DNA of 64,000 nucleotides from Symbiodinium natans. Lineage: Eukaryota; Sar; Dinophyceae; Suessiales; Symbiodiniaceae. A program made the position numbers and the translations under genes. The number at the start of each line of letters is the position of its first letter. The first letter of the stretch is position 1. Below, piece after piece: positions 29,403 through 39,818 of this stretch. The stretch is taken from NCBI GenBank assembly GCA_905221605.1, contig CAJNDS010002132.1, positions 411,299-475,298 of the forward strand, written 5' to 3'. Under the pieces are notes generated by a model. The model had not been told where the DNA came from and did not search any database. It saw nothing but the letters and a program-made list of their open reading frames with translations.

Positions 29403-30472
29403 TGGCAAATGAGGCTCATGTGCGGGTTTATTTAGGGTTTATAGGGTTCAGGGTTTCTAGGGCTTAGGGGAGAAAAGGGGTTCAGTAGCGCAGCTAGAAT
29501 GCTGTCTTGGCTCTTAGCCCATAGCTTTCAAAGTCACACAGACAGGTTAACAGGGTTTTTGCATGGGTTTTGTTGTGTAGCTCGCTGTCCCACAACTCCC
29601 CGCCACTCCCGCAGTGTGAAACAGGGCGTGCATCATGACGCTAGAGCCCGCGATATCATCTTCATAACTGTGCACTACTGTGCAGAGCGTGGGCGGTCCA
29701 AGAACAGATCCATGGGCACACTCAGCGTAATCCTGTGTGCGCCGCGCGCTGCAAGTTGTTGGGCAAAGCGAGCGTGCTCGCAAGAAAAGGCCTGGGCCTT
29801 GGGAGCTCCAACGATGCATTCTCGATCCGGGAATCTGCATACCTTAAGAACCTACAAGACTTAGATAGGGATATTCTAACAAGAACCTACAAAAAACAGC
29901 AGGTTTGGGTTCTTGAGGTATACAGTACACTGTTTGCAAAGCGACTTTCATAGAGATTGGAGCAGTAGTTAGCAGGTACATCAGCGGGTGGGCTTCTGAA
30001 GCCTCCAATGTTGCTCAAGACCAGCCAGCGCGACTCTTCCTTCCAAGCCCGCTGTTTTGCCTCGAACTTTGCCCAGGCGTGGGCCAATGACGCGGAGCAC
30101 ACCTGCCGAAGTTTGCTGGCTTCCTAAAAAAAAACTTGGGGGGGCGGGGGCGAGCAGGCGGCGGCAGCTTTTGTTCGTCCTCTTGCTCTGTGCTAAAGGG
30201 GGCTGCTCCTTTGGCAGTCCGACCAGCCGCTATCACTTTGGGGCGCGCAGCAAGCCAAACAGGCTCACCACATCCATGGGCGATAGCCGATGCGGATGGC
30301 CGCTCTCCGCTGCAGAGGGGTCAGTCTGCTCCAACTGACTGTGGCCTGAACGGGGGGCTTCGACCACAGCCCATGGCCTTCAACTTATTGCACCGGACTC
30401 TGAGCAGCCAGGAGGCCAAGGCACTTGGAACCTCTTCATTCCTCAGAGAGAGTGATTTTGAGTTTCTGCGCT

Positions 30473-31117
30473 TTATGAGGACGAGCCATGATGCTGCTTT
30501 TTTTGTAGGCGGGAGGCAGCGTGGCTCGGTTGAAGCCCAACTCTCGCCTTAACTGCTTCGAGCTCTGGCTGTCCCCCAGGATTCGGTGAGAAAGGTTTGA
30601 TCCTACTGAGGACGAGGTGCCAATCCCGCTGCTGGCTCTGGGCCAAGCAATCCCACAACTGAAAGTGGGGAGATCCTGATCTGCACAGGATGATCTCCGT
30701 CAGCTCCCCTGATGCGTCCTGAGGTGCTCTTGAAACGAGTGAAGGAAAGATCGGTGCAAGAGGATGGCTTTCCTTCGAGGGCACTTGGCCATGGCTCCCT
30801 GGATTGCAGCTGTGGCGAAGGCAATGCGGCCAGGTTGCGTTCCACGTTTCTTCCGCGAAACCCACGCAGGCGGCTGCTTCCTGCTCCTTGGCTGCCAAGG
30901 GGTTTTCGAAAAAACGAGAGCTGTCGCAAGTGGTGTTCTCTATCGTCGGCTCCTCATGCGCCCTGCAAAAAAACATGCGCCGAGCGGCAGCAGAGCTCAG
31001 CTGCAGCCACGTCTTAAAGCTCGAGGCCGGCTTCCTGGCATGTCTTTTAACAGTTGTTGTCGTGCTCTTCTTACGATGAGAGCCCGAAGTTTGATAGAAA
31101 GCCCCGGATTCCCTCAA
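30473..31117 (-). CDS. Long open frame, coding status uncertain
   Basis: A 214-codon minus frame is the longest open frame in the window. It includes EEPTIENTTCDSSRFFEN and a Cys/His/Trp-containing middle. Three plus-strand frames over 30712-31162 are also open, one ending in a hydrophobic helix (FLACLLTVVVVLFLR). All frames being open reflects few AT-rich stops, so this may not be coding. Confidence 0.25.
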   Translation of the reverse strand: MRESGAFYQTSGSHRKKSTTTTVKRHARKPASSFKTWLQLSSAAARRMFFCRAHEEPTIENTTCDSSRFFENPLAAKEQEAAACVGFAEETWNATWPHCLRHSCNPGSHGQVPSKESHPLAPIFPSLVSRAPQDASGELTEIILCRSGSPHFQLWDCLAQSQQRDWHLVLSRIKPFSPNPGGQPELEAVKARVGLQPSHAASRLQKKQHHGSSS

Positions 31118-31720
31118 TTTTGCGATGCCACTAATGTGACGAGCGTTGCAAAGAGCCCGTGATGTCGGCTCCTCGCTTGCCGCGCCCAGGAGAGCGACCT
31201 CCAGCCGAGTCTGCCCCAGCAGCGGCGTGCCTTTTTCGTCATGCCTGTCTGCGGCTCAAGGTCGGCATTAATGCATCCCTAAACCCTAAACCCTATTGGT
31301 CGCATTCACAGAACAAGCCTCCGGCCTTGCCAGTGTTGAAACAGGCTTGGAACAGTGTCTGGCAGGGGTGGCCAGAGATTGAGGCAGGATTCTCCGCAAT
31401 GCTCCTGACGGCACGAAGGCTCAACGGACTAAGCGCAACATGGCCCTTCTTGTGGCGGGTTCTGGCAGTTCTGGCTGGCACCTAAGCCCTATAAGCGGCC
31501 CACAAAGACCCTGAACCAAATCTGTGCCCCTGCCACCAAGGTGCATCTCTCCATGCGTTCGGAAGCTCATCCTCACAGCCCGGGGAGTGCACAAAATGGG
31601 GGGCAAAATCCTTTTCAAACGGTTATCAGCTGAGCCACGCAGAGCGAGTACCTTGGGGGATGGCCAGGGTGCCCTATGCGACTCACAGTTCTGCACTCAG
31701 CACGCAATGACCTGGCACAT

Positions 31721-31987
31721 CTATGGCGGCCCTTTTTGCCTGCCCCCCTTTGCGAGTTGCAGTTCCTTGTTGAAGTAAGGCCAATCATCGTTTGCTGCCG
31801 TGTGAGGTCTTCCAGCCAAGACCTCTGCTGCAGGGTCCACTGCCCCCTCAAGAGCCAGCCTTGCCACAATCCTTCTGGCTGACTTGCGAGACCTTGCTGC
31901 CGAAGAGGCTTGGTGCGCAGCACGCGCGCCAGAGACCACGGCAGCCTGCGTTGCTCGAAGCATCCGCTTCTGCACACTTCTCGGCAC
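31721..31987 (-). CDS. Ala/Arg-rich helical coding segment
   Basis: The frame reads LRATQAAVVSGARAAHQASS, then RKSARRIVARLALEGAVDP and NDDWPYFNKELQLAKGG. Coding-like throughout. VSGARAA weakly resembles the C-terminal 'SGxRAA' region of flavin amine oxidases, whose other exons lie upstream at 33.5-37.4 kb, but the link is tentative. Confidence 0.45.
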   Translation of the reverse strand: MPRSVQKRMLRATQAAVVSGARAAHQASSAARSRKSARRIVARLALEGAVDPAAEVLAGRPHTAANDDWPYFNKELQLAKGGRQKGPP

Positions 31988-32147
31988 ACGTCCGAGTGAC
32001 GTCCTGGACTGGCACTGGACTCAACAACGGGCCTGCACTGTGCCATACATCAGGCGACAGGTGTGCTCGCCGGCGAAGGCCAAGCCTGGAGTGCTCAGCT
32101 TGCAGTGACAGAATGTGTATAAGGACTCTATAGTACTGTAGTACCCT

Positions 32148-32371
32148 TTAGCGCTTGGGGGCTTGTTTTTGCCACCCGCCTAGCCAACAACGTTTGTGAT
32201 ACTCCGCAGGGACGAAATCGAGGAACACACGCATTTCGTGTCTGGTTTCAGGGCTCAGGGCGTCTTGGGGATTGTGGGGTTGCTTAGGAGAACTGGAAAA
32301 GGCATCTGTCAAGGCTGCGATTCCAGCCAAGCGTCGTGGCTTGGGCTCGTAGATGCTGAAGTCTTGGCTGC
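32148..32371 (-). CDS. Coding segment ending at a dispersed repeat
   Basis: After GGCTCCAG the frame reads SQDFSIYEPKPRRLAGIA, then LSPETRHEMRVFLDFVPA and ends in WLGGWQKQAPKR. The last residues come from the GCCACCCGCCTAGC repeat (32164-32215), so the repeat contributes coding sequence or the exon stops before it. Confidence 0.45.
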
Positions 32372-32650
32372 TGGAGCCCACCTGCTTGCGAGAGTTGCTT
32401 CAGGGCTTTCCTTGAAAGCTCGTTCAAACGCAGCCGCCTTCCCGCAGGTCCATGATCCCAGAACCTGATTTGCATCTGTCGTTCTGATATGCCTTTTTGC
32501 TGAGCTTTCTCTTTGCTGCTGAGGGACGAAAGGGTCCCGGGAGAACGACACCAGCAGCACAGCTTCTACAGCCGTCGGCTGCATCTGTGGGAACCTTAGC
32601 ATACTCACAGCTCCTTCACTTGACCAGGAAACCCTCATTTGACCAGCCAT
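32309..32650 (-). CDS. Coding segment, unrecognised
   Basis: A 113-codon frame reads GQMRVSWSSEGAVSMLRF, then PTAVEAVLLVSFSRDPFV and SWTCGKAAAFERAFKESP. It overlaps the frame of 32148-32371, to which it could be joined by splicing at GGCTCCAG. Position downstream of the amine-oxidase exons makes a shared gene possible. Confidence 0.45.
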   Translation of the reverse strand: MAGQMRVSWSSEGAVSMLRFPQMQPTAVEAVLLVSFSRDPFVPQQQRESSAKRHIRTTDANQVLGSWTCGKAAAFERAFKESPEATLASRWAPAAKTSASTSPSHDAWLESQP

Positions 32651-33489
32651 AGCCAGCCCAGCTGCATCTGCAACAGCTCTTCCACAACACGGGCCCGCAA
32701 CGCCTCCTGGCTCTGGTTCAACTTCAGGGCCTCCCAGGGTTTAGGGTTTAGGGCTTAGGGTTTAGGGAAGATTGATTCAGGATGATTCAGGTCGCTCTCA
32801 CATCAGGACTTCTGTGAGCTTTCGGGGGCTCCGACCCCTCACTCCACCCCCCCCTCCCCCGCTTTCAAGACCCGTGAAGCGTAAGCTCAAGGGGTCAGAC
32901 TCACAAGTGGACACCTGAAGCTTCAATACGGCTAAAAGGCTGAATCCTGCAGCGTCATCAAAAAACTTCCAGAACAAAAGGGTCGACTAGCTTTTCAGAA
33001 CATGATGCCTTGGGTTTGTTTTTCATCTTTCAGGTCTAGAGGAAATGGATCGTCATTACCCTGCCTCTGCAAAGGACGGGCCGGACAGCAAGCAAGTCAG
33101 TGTCCTTTGCTCGGCACATTCTCAGTGTGTGCGTTTGGCTCGACTCTTTGTTGAGAACAATAATCAGAGACACCAACGTTCCGGCAAGGCACACTGAAGG
33201 AACGTTGGCGGCTGCGGTTGCGGCTGCTTCCCCTAGGGAATTTTTTGGGCTTATAAGCCTTTTTTAATGGGTTTTTTCTTTAACCACCCGCCGAGAGCCG
33301 AGGTTTATAGGGGCGCCGAGGCACGGATGCAATAATAGAGGAGGCTTCGTGACGTCTGCGATACCAACTGAGAGATCAAGTACGTGCCACTGCCTGCGCG
33401 AACAGGTGTAGGAGGTTCACTTAATGAGGTTAAGCTTTCTGCAAGAACTCGCCAAACAGCTTAGCCTGTGGAGGCCTAACCACACTTAA

Positions 33490-33597
33490 TTACGACTTCA
33501 TGGGCAGCTTTGCCACGCTTGCAATCTCTTCAGGCAAGTGGCCCATGGGAGATTCCCCAACTTTAAATTTTATGAACAGCTTGGCAACGTCCCCCAT
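33490..33597 (-). CDS. Amine oxidase exon, substrate-domain strand
   Basis: After GGCTTTCAG the frame reads MGDVAKLFIKFKVGESPM. This matches the 'xGxxNKVxLxF' strand that follows the PPLP segment in flavin amine oxidases. The frame ends at a TAA at 33490; the conserved C-terminal FAD-binding 'GE' region was not found in frame, so more exons probably lie further left. Confidence 0.55.
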   Translation of the reverse strand: MGDVAKLFIKFKVGESPMGHLPEEIASVAKLPMKS

Positions 33598-33784
33598 CTG
33601 AAAGCCTCGAAACGACGCAACATCAACGCAGCTCGCGCAGCTAGCCCATGAAGGCTGATGGCATCTCGCACAAAGAGCTTGTCTGCTGCGCAGGCACGGT
33701 TCAATGAAGCCTGATGACAGAAGCGCTATTTTCAAGGCGATAGAGCACAGCACACATCAGCAAGCCATCTTCCCTCCAAGTGCA

Positions 33785-33880
33785 GCAAAGCCGCATGGAA
33801 GGCACTGGACAGCGGTGGCTGGAAATGGATCTTCTGCTGAAGGACCGTCAGGGGAACGGTGACGATCACAGCTTTGCCTT
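33785..33880 (-). CDS. Amine oxidase exon, VIVTVPLTVL motif
   Basis: After GATGTCAG the exon reads EGKAVIVTVPLTVLQQKI, then HFQPPLSSAFHAALLHLE. This is the conserved 'aVivTvPlgvL...i.F.PPLp..k..Ai' block of flavin amine oxidases. The first base pair of the codon joins in phase to the exon at 34557-34670 (TYQ|EGKAV). The 3' edge is uncertain. Confidence 0.75.
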
Positions 33881-34099
33881 CTGACATCTTCTGACCGGTT
33901 GCAAGGTTTAGACTCGAATAACTACCGTAAATCTGCACCTTAGATACATGTATGTATAGAAATAGATATACATGTGTATGCATATATATATATATACATG
34001 AACCTTAAAAGGGTTATATAATTCTGTTGACCATACTATCCTAAGATATCAGGCAGAAAATGCTAGACTCATGTGCTTCCACCCTCGAGTTGCTACGGC

Positions 34100-34217
34100 G
34101 CGTGCCTAACCCAATGCACCTGAACAAATTTCAAATTTGGCGTGCTCGGCTGCGTGCTTCTTTGCTTTGTCGAACATGCGTACTTGATACAAAGGCTTGG
34201 CTTCAACATGCTCGCCA
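34100..34217 (-). CDS. Orphan exon-like segment inside the amine oxidase locus
   Basis: A strong acceptor (TTTTTTTGCCAG) is followed by LGEHVEAKPLYQVRMFDK, then AKKHAAEHAKFEICSGAL. The amine-oxidase exons on either side join in phase without it, so it may be an alternative or decoy exon, or part of another gene. Confidence 0.4.
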
Positions 34218-34445
34218 AGCTGGCAAAAAAACATGTCTTGTTGTTGAGCGTCTTCTGGAACCTGGAACCTTTCGGCTTTCAATATCTAACACGGCACAAG
34301 GAAGAACGGCGAGCGCAACCAGTTTGGGCTTCGTGACCTTGGGGCCTTGGACCCCCGTGCACGCAGCATCATAGTAGCTTGCACCGATCCTTTGGGCTTT
34401 CAAGACGTGACTCCCCAAACCCAAGAACAAGCAGACACACATACA

Positions 34446-34459
34446 TGCACGCACCCACG

Positions 34460-34505
<46 letters not shown>

Positions 34506-34518
34506 CTCTCTCTCTCTC
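34446..34518. repeat. (CA)n/(CT)n microsatellite
   Basis: About 50 bp of CA-rich repeats followed by (CT)n, within the intron after amine-oxidase exon 34557-34670. Confidence 0.9.
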
Positions 34519-34556
34519 CCATGAATGCATGTGTGCGTGTCATGCGCAGCATGTGC

Positions 34557-34670
34557 CTTGATAGGTCGCGCTGGACGTGTGCACCGTCACCGAATCCTCG
34601 AGGGAGATGGAGGTGGCCGCAGTGTGGAAGCGCACGTCCAGGCCCTGCGCCAACTCCCGCACCAGTGCGC
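34557..34670 (-). CDS. Amine oxidase exon, middle FAD-domain strand
   Basis: 114 nt between ATGTAAG acceptor and a GC donor (CAAG|GCACAT), phase 1 to 1. It reads ALVRELAQGLDVRFHTAA, then TSISLEDSVTVHTSSATYQ. It corresponds to the 'L...L.GLdi.lnt.V..i......V.v....g' block of the family. It joins in frame to exon 33785-33880. Confidence 0.75.
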
Positions 34671-35079
34671 CTTACATGATGCAGGGAAAGGAGAAAACCC
34701 ACGCAGTTACCAACTTTGGAGTTTTGTGTCTGCAGTGTCTCCGGAGGAATGAGAAGCAACAAAAACACCACTGCTTTCACTGCATGCTGAGGCTCTGAAG
34801 CCGCCAGCCCTTGCAAAGAGAGCAGACATCATGTCCATGAATACACACTGACACTATGGCAGAGCCCTCTCATTGAACCTTATAAGGGAAACCCTAAGCC
34901 CTAAACCCTATAAGTATAAGGACTTCAAAAAAGCTTGAGAGAGGCAAGTCGCAGCTTGGCATCACCTCTCATGTCCTTTCGGCATGGCATGCTTCTGTCA
35001 GAAAGGCAAAAGCTAGGCAAAACGGGCTTAGGGTTTAGGGCTTAGGGTTCAGGGTCTTTTTGCTTAGGGGTTAGGGGTT

Positions 35080-35155
35080 TAGGGCCAACTCAGAGTTCGA
35101 CCCAAGAAGCAGAAGAGTCTCTCCAAGATGGTGGCGCATCGGGCATATCCTCCAC
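35080..35155 (-). CDS. Likely amine oxidase exon, GGY segment
   Basis: After AAAAACAG the frame reads GGYARCATILERLFCFLG. A GGY turn just before the 'ALxxxL' helix is normal for the family. The 3' edge is unresolved. A longer frame over 35071-35334 without the intron is also open. Confidence 0.4.
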
Positions 35156-35354
35156 CTGTTTTTTGGGTCATGCTCTTCAGGAGTCTTTATGCACAATTGG
35201 AAAACACAAGGGATGGCGCTGATGCAGGACATCACTCCCATCTCCTGACATTGCCGCTGCGCCACCTCGGAATAGAAGACGCCTGAGCGCGACGGTGCTT
35301 TCCTCCCTCGCACTCCCGCACTCTTTCTGCACATGAAGAGCTGCCACTGTTGCT

Positions 35355-35442
35355 TTGCTAAGCCCTAAACCCTAAACCCTAAACCCTAAACCCTAAACCC
35401 TAAACCCCAAACCCTAAACCCTAAACCCTAAACCCTAAACCC
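35355..35442 (-). repeat. CCCTAAA array
   Basis: About twelve CCCTAAA units, one CCCCAAA variant, inside the amine oxidase locus and therefore intronic. Confidence 0.9.
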
Positions 35443-36234
35443 GAGCCGGGCGTCTGTACATGGCCAACTCCGCCAGTCTTGAGCCCACCTGCTCCGCGCT
35501 GGTGCCCCAGTTCTGCTCGCTGCGAACACGCAGCTGCCACTCCAGCAGCGGGTCCTGGTTACGGTGTGCGTTGAAATTCTATGCTCCCCTTAGAACCTTA
35601 ATAATAGTAATAATAATAAATAATTAAATAATTCCCAAGGGGGATATAGAATGAGGGACCTGAGCACTCTGCTCTGCCAATTTCTACTGGTACCATGGTC
35701 AGAGCCAAGCGACGAGACTTTGGTTCATGATCAGCTCCCATGCAGATCCTTGCTTGCCAGTGGCGAATAAGCGAGAGGTCGCAGACTGAGCGGGTGAAGA
35801 ACAAAGAGTCTTCTCACTTGTGTGTAATATATGATGCTTCTATTCTTGTACTCTTCATCCCCCTAATACGAACACACCCCCCCACCCCCGCAAATCTAAA
35901 ATTCGCCTCGGCCGGGAAAACCTTATCCGACACCTAAAACCCAAAGCCGAAATCGAGAGTCGCAGCCTTTTGCAGAGATTCAGCTCCAGTCAGCCCTTTA
36001 GCCTTAAGCCCTAAACCCAAATTGAACCCTCTGAGCCCCTAAACTCAAGGGCGGAGGCCCTCAACCGCCCACCCCCCCTAGTTCTCAAACAGGTCTAGTA
36101 TAGGGCTGGGTGCCGGGAGGGTCCGCTAAAAATACTATTTCAAAGCAGGGAGGGGTTTAGTATTTGTAGGAAGCCATTACGCTTCAAAATAACTCTACTA
36201 AATGATACTCATATTGCTGTGACATTGTGTGGCA

Positions 36235-36378
36235 GGCCGCTGAGTGATAAGTCGGCCCCCTTCTGCGCGAGGATCCAACCCACCTTCTGGTCGAACAGCA
36301 CTTTGGCTTCGGCATAGTGCCTGAAAGCCTGCTGGGCTTTTGATGCAAACAGCCGCTGCAAGAAGCCTTCGCAGATAT
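36235..36378 (-). CDS. Helical exon of the amine oxidase locus
   Basis: The frame reads EGFLQRLFASKAQQAFRH, then YAEAKVLFDQKVGWILAQ and KGADLSLSG. The helical substrate-domain region of amine oxidases lies between the GGR motif and the GGY segment, which fits the position. A segment at 36560-36650 (MALTRFFNLSLEQIGG) may also belong. Confidence 0.5.
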
Positions 36379-36962
36379 ATGATAGGCTGTCATGTTAGCA
36401 TGTCAAAAGTCGGCAGCCTCTGCTTTCAGGGTGTCGTTCGCTCGCTGCAAGTGAAGCAGGCGATGCTTGCTGTAGGGCCCTTGGCCGGGAACGATTCTGC
36501 TTCTGTCCACAGCGCCGTGTCGCATGCTTGCAGTTGTTAGATACCACGCGCCCAAACGACGTGACTTGAGTTTGGTGGCGGCCTTCGAAGTCAGTGTTGC
36601 CGCCGATCTGCTCCAGAGACAAGTTGAAAAATCGAGTCAGCGCCATGATTGGAACATTCTCTTCCTGAGTTCACGGGTTGACTGCAGTGACTGCAGTGGC
36701 AAGGACCCTAAACCCTAAACCCTAAACCCTTCAAGGTCCGCGCAGAGCACCTTACTGCCGCAGAGCTTCGCCACCATGAACCCACTGCGCGCCTGCATCT
36801 CTTGCTCTCCCTGCCCTTCCAATCCCTTTCATACAACAACTGTAACCCAACCCTTCTGTAACCCTAAACTTTAAACTCTTCAACCCTGAAGCCCTGAAAC
36901 CCTCAAACCCCTTAAACCCCTTAAACCCCTTAAACCCATTAAAACCCTATAAACCCTTACAC

Positions 36963-37073
36963 CCCTGAATCCTCCTTCAAAGAGGCCTGCGTCGAAGCCT
37001 CGGAAGGGCCCCGTCTCAATCGCGGAGGCTCTTCCGCCGACGCGCCCACTCGCTTCCAGAAGCAGCACCTCAC
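36963..37073 (-). CDS. Amine oxidase exon, LLLEASGRVGGR motif
   Basis: 111 nt between TGCCAAG acceptor and GTGTAAG donor. It reads EVLLLEASGRVGGRASAI, then ETGPFRGFDAGLFEGGF. The 'vlEarxRvGGR' motif binds the FAD ribose/pyrophosphate and is diagnostic of flavin amine oxidases. It joins in phase to exon 37289-37377 through a GC-AG intron (AQTLRRAG|EVLLLEAS). Confidence 0.85.
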
Positions 37074-37288
37074 CTTGGCACTCCGCGCAGTGCTCCGTCC
37101 CATCTGAAGAGGGGAGTTGTCTTGTGCCTTCATAGACAACTCCTAGAACCCTGAAGCAGACATTTTTCCAAAAACATCTGTTTCCCGACTAAGCCGCATT
37201 TCAAAAACTAACAAAATACACCCCAAACCCTCAACTACCCTAAACTGACCCTCCAAGGAAACGCCAGGAGGTGCGTCAGGGCCACAGC

Positions 37289-37377
37289 CGGCCCTCCGAA
37301 GCGTCTGGGCGGCCGTGAGCCCCGCCAGCCCGGCTCCCAGCACCAGGATCCGGCCAGCCGGACACACCGAGGCGCAC
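37289..37377 (-). CDS. Amine oxidase exon, N-terminal Rossmann FAD motif
   Basis: After GAGTGAG the frame reads GRILVLGAGLAGLTAAQT, ending LRRAG. VLGAGLAGLTAA is the GxGxxG dinucleotide-binding fold with small residues in the expected places. The exon ends at a GC donor (GCCG|GCTGTG), giving a 215-nt intron. No ATG is found in frame nearby; the start must be on an upstream exon. Confidence 0.8.
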
Positions 37378-37659
37378 CTCACTCGCGCGAGTTTTTGTGT
37401 GCGTGTTTTTTTTGTAGTCTGGGGCGCCTCTCTCTCTCGAATCTCTCGAATCTCTTTGGGGAGAGAGTTCCTGGTGACTAGAAGAAGAGGGATTCTATCC
37501 GTTTTTGGCAGGTGGTACTATTAGGAAAAACTCCCAACTTCGACTCTCATTGGCAAACTTTGAGGTGATTCTGCTTCGACGTCGTCGCCTCTCTAACCCG
37601 CCTGTTTTTTAATGAGCCCAGAAGTGGACGATGAATCGCTGTGTGGCCTATGCCTATAA

Positions 37660-38045
37660 ACCCCTAAACCCCTAAACCCCTAAACCCCTAAACCCCTAAA
37701 CCCTAAACCCCACCAGTTACCCCCCTAGGTTGGGTAGAGGAAAGCCCCTCCAATGGCTCCTGGGGCACCCGGAGCGCGCCGGATCGGCGGGGCAGCTCCC
37801 AGCCTGCCACTGACTTTTTGGCCAGGCGTTAGAGGGGTTTAGGGTTAATGGGGTTAAACGGGGTTTGGGGTTTAGGGTTTATAGGGTTTATAGGGTTTAT
37901 GGGGTTTGTAGGGTTTATAGGGTTCATAGGGTTGATAGGGTTTATAGGGTTTATAGGGTTTATAGGGTTTATAGGGTTTATAGGTTATAGGGTTTATAGG
38001 GGTTTAGGGTGTTTAGGGTTGAGAGGGTTTGTAGGGCCTAGGGTT
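37660..38045. repeat. Variant telomere-like arrays: CCCCTAAA octamers then GGGTTTATA nonamers
   Basis: 37660-37705 has about six CCCCTAAA units. 37876-38000 has about fourteen GGGTTTATA-type nonamers. The orientation switches between the two blocks. An apparent frame across the nonamer (repeated GFIGFI) is an artefact of the period. Confidence 0.85.
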
Positions 38046-38144
38046 TCGACTTTTTGTGCACTTCTGGATTTGCTTCTCGGGTTTCTAGGGCTTCTTTTGC
38101 CACCTGCCTGGCAGCCCCGCGGTTCCCTTTGGGTGTAGGGCTTA

Positions 38145-38413
38145 GAGGGGGTCATGCGAAGCGAGTGCAGAAACATGACATACTGATACGCTGGCACAAC
38201 ATCGTACAACATTGAGGCCTCCGCGCCAAGAGTCGACTGGAGCTGCAGCCTGCAGAATATAGCCGGCTTAATGATTGAAGCTGTTTTGAGGAGGCATTCA
38301 TGGCCATAATAGCTTTGAATTTGTTTAGCTCGTGCATGTCTGCTTGAAACTGAGCCGCCATGGCAACGCGAGCAGCCCAAACGCTGCTGCAGTTCCAATC
38401 TTGACCTTCTCAC
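38145..38413 (-). CDS. Coding segment, unrecognised
   Basis: A continuous frame reads LELQQRLGCSRCHGGSVS, then HECLLKTASIIKPAIFC and GAEASMLYDVVPAYQYVMF. A second overlapping frame opens with an ATG at 38361 (MAAQFQADMHELNKF). An internal acceptor (TATTCTGCAG) could link the two. Strongly coding-like, family unknown. Confidence 0.5.
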
Positions 38414-38663
38414 TCACTTCACTCACTTCACTCACTTGCCACTGCATGCCTGCAACGGGCCACTGCATGCCAAACCAGTCCGAGATCTGCAGCTAAGTTA
38501 CGGCGCCGCAGCGCATTGGCATAGTCCAATGCCATTGCGGACATCTGTCTCGCAATCCATCTAAAACAGCGAGATGCTGTAATGCTATCAGCCTTTTGAG
38601 ACATTGGTTCACTTGCGACTGATCACACTGATGTGGAGGCCGCATGCTTCAGTCGCCAGCTGC

Positions 38664-38725
38664 GGAGGGTTTAGGGTTTAGGGTTTAGGGTTTAGGGTTT
38701 AGGGTTTAGGGTTTAGGGTTTCGAT
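38664..38725 (+). repeat. TTTAGGG array ending at a splice-acceptor-like site
   Basis: Eight TTTAGGG units run into TTTCGATTCTTTGCAG, a good plus-strand acceptor followed by an open frame (DTWEPVSLALTLMPGH). Both strands are open over 38730-39120, so no gene is called there. Confidence 0.8.
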
Positions 38726-39237
38726 TCTTTGCAGGACACCTGGGAGCCCGTGTCTCTGGCCCTGACTCTGATGCCCGGTCATCCCAGGCACGAAGCACAA
38801 GTCGCTGGCGAGTCGCGTGCCATCTTTATGGCGCGCAGAGGGCAAATTTTGTGTTTCTGCTCAGCGCACGAGAATCAGATAGTTCAGAAAGGGTGGCGTC
38901 GTTCCTCGGAGTGCTGGGAAAGCAGGAAACCCACCGGCCAGAAACAAAAGACACATGGACCTCAGCAATGCCGGAAAGAGGGCGAGAATGTTCAGTGCTG
39001 AAAAGGCTCCGCCTGGCTTTGGGACCGCGTAGTACGGATTCCTTTGACACTGAACTCGTCGACCCAGTTCTTGGCAGACCCCAACGACCACCTGCGCAAT
39101 CACGCTTCTCACGCACTTAGGACGTCGCTTGGAGGCAGAGAACATGGAAAGCCTCTGAAAGCCCATCTATAATCTAAAAATATCCCATACTATGTATATA
39201 CATATATATATATATATATGATTCAGCCCCGGCGGGC

Positions 39238-39770
39238 CCCCCCCCCCCTCCCCCTTATACAACCCCCCCCCCACCCCCACCCCCCCAATGGTACACCCAC
39301 CCCCTGTGGTGTGGTTGGGGTTGGTTTTTAGGGTTTAGGGTTTAGGGTTTAGGGTTTAGGGTTTTAGGGTTTTAGGGTTTTAGGGTTTTAGGGTTTTAGG
39401 GTTTAGGGTTTTAGGGTTTAGGGTTTAGGGTTTAGGGTTTAGGGTTTAGGGTTTAGGGTTAGGGTTTAGGGTTTTCCCGCGGATGGGGTACTAAGATGAT
39501 CCCCCCCCCCCTGTGGTGTGGTTGGGGGTTGGTTTTAGGGTTAGGGTTTAGGGTTCAGGGTTTTAGGGTTTAAGGTTTAAGACTTAAGGTTTAGGGTTTA
39601 GGGTTAGGGTTTAGGTTTTAGGGTTTAGGGTTTAGGGTTTAGGGTTTAGGGTTTTTTAGGGTTTAGGGTTTAGGGTTTAGGGTTTAGGGTCTAGGGTTTA
39701 GGGACCGTAGAGTAGGCTTGGGGGGGGGGGGGGGGGGGATACCATGGGGGGGGGGGGGGGGGCCAGGACG
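39238..39770 (+). repeat. Large telomere-like block with poly-C/poly-G edges
   Basis: Two TTTAGGG arrays (about 39327-39471 and 39533-39704), the first including six TTTTAGGG octamers. Each is preceded by a C-rich run and CCCTGTGGTGTGGTTGGGG, so the whole unit is a tandem duplication. Long G runs close it (39720-39762). No gene is seen here. Confidence 0.85.
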
Positions 39771-39818
39771 CTCGACGCTGAACCATATATACACACAAAT
39801 TCTTTTATGTAAAATTGT

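Larger units (their letters stand above)
33490..37377 (-). other. Flavin-dependent amine oxidase gene (polyamine oxidase/LSD1-like), incomplete
   Basis: Exons in order: 37289-37377 (Rossmann motif), 36963-37073 (LLLEASGRVGGR), about 36235-36378, 35080-35155 (GGYARC), 34557-34670, about 33785-33880, 33490-33597. The family oxidises amines (polyamines, monoamines or methyl-lysine) using FAD and releases H2O2. The order and motif spacing are those of the family. Two junctions resolve in phase with GC-AG introns. The substrate cannot be told. No SWIRM or other accessory domain was seen. The C-terminal FAD motif is not identified. Confidence 0.75.

Noticed and set aside
37848-38138. Open frame with repeated Gly-Phe-Ile
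   Set aside because: Period of the GGGTTTATA nonamer array.
38729-39166. Open frames on both strands after a good plus-strand acceptor
   Set aside because: Plus and minus readings are equally protein-like, so no strand could be chosen.
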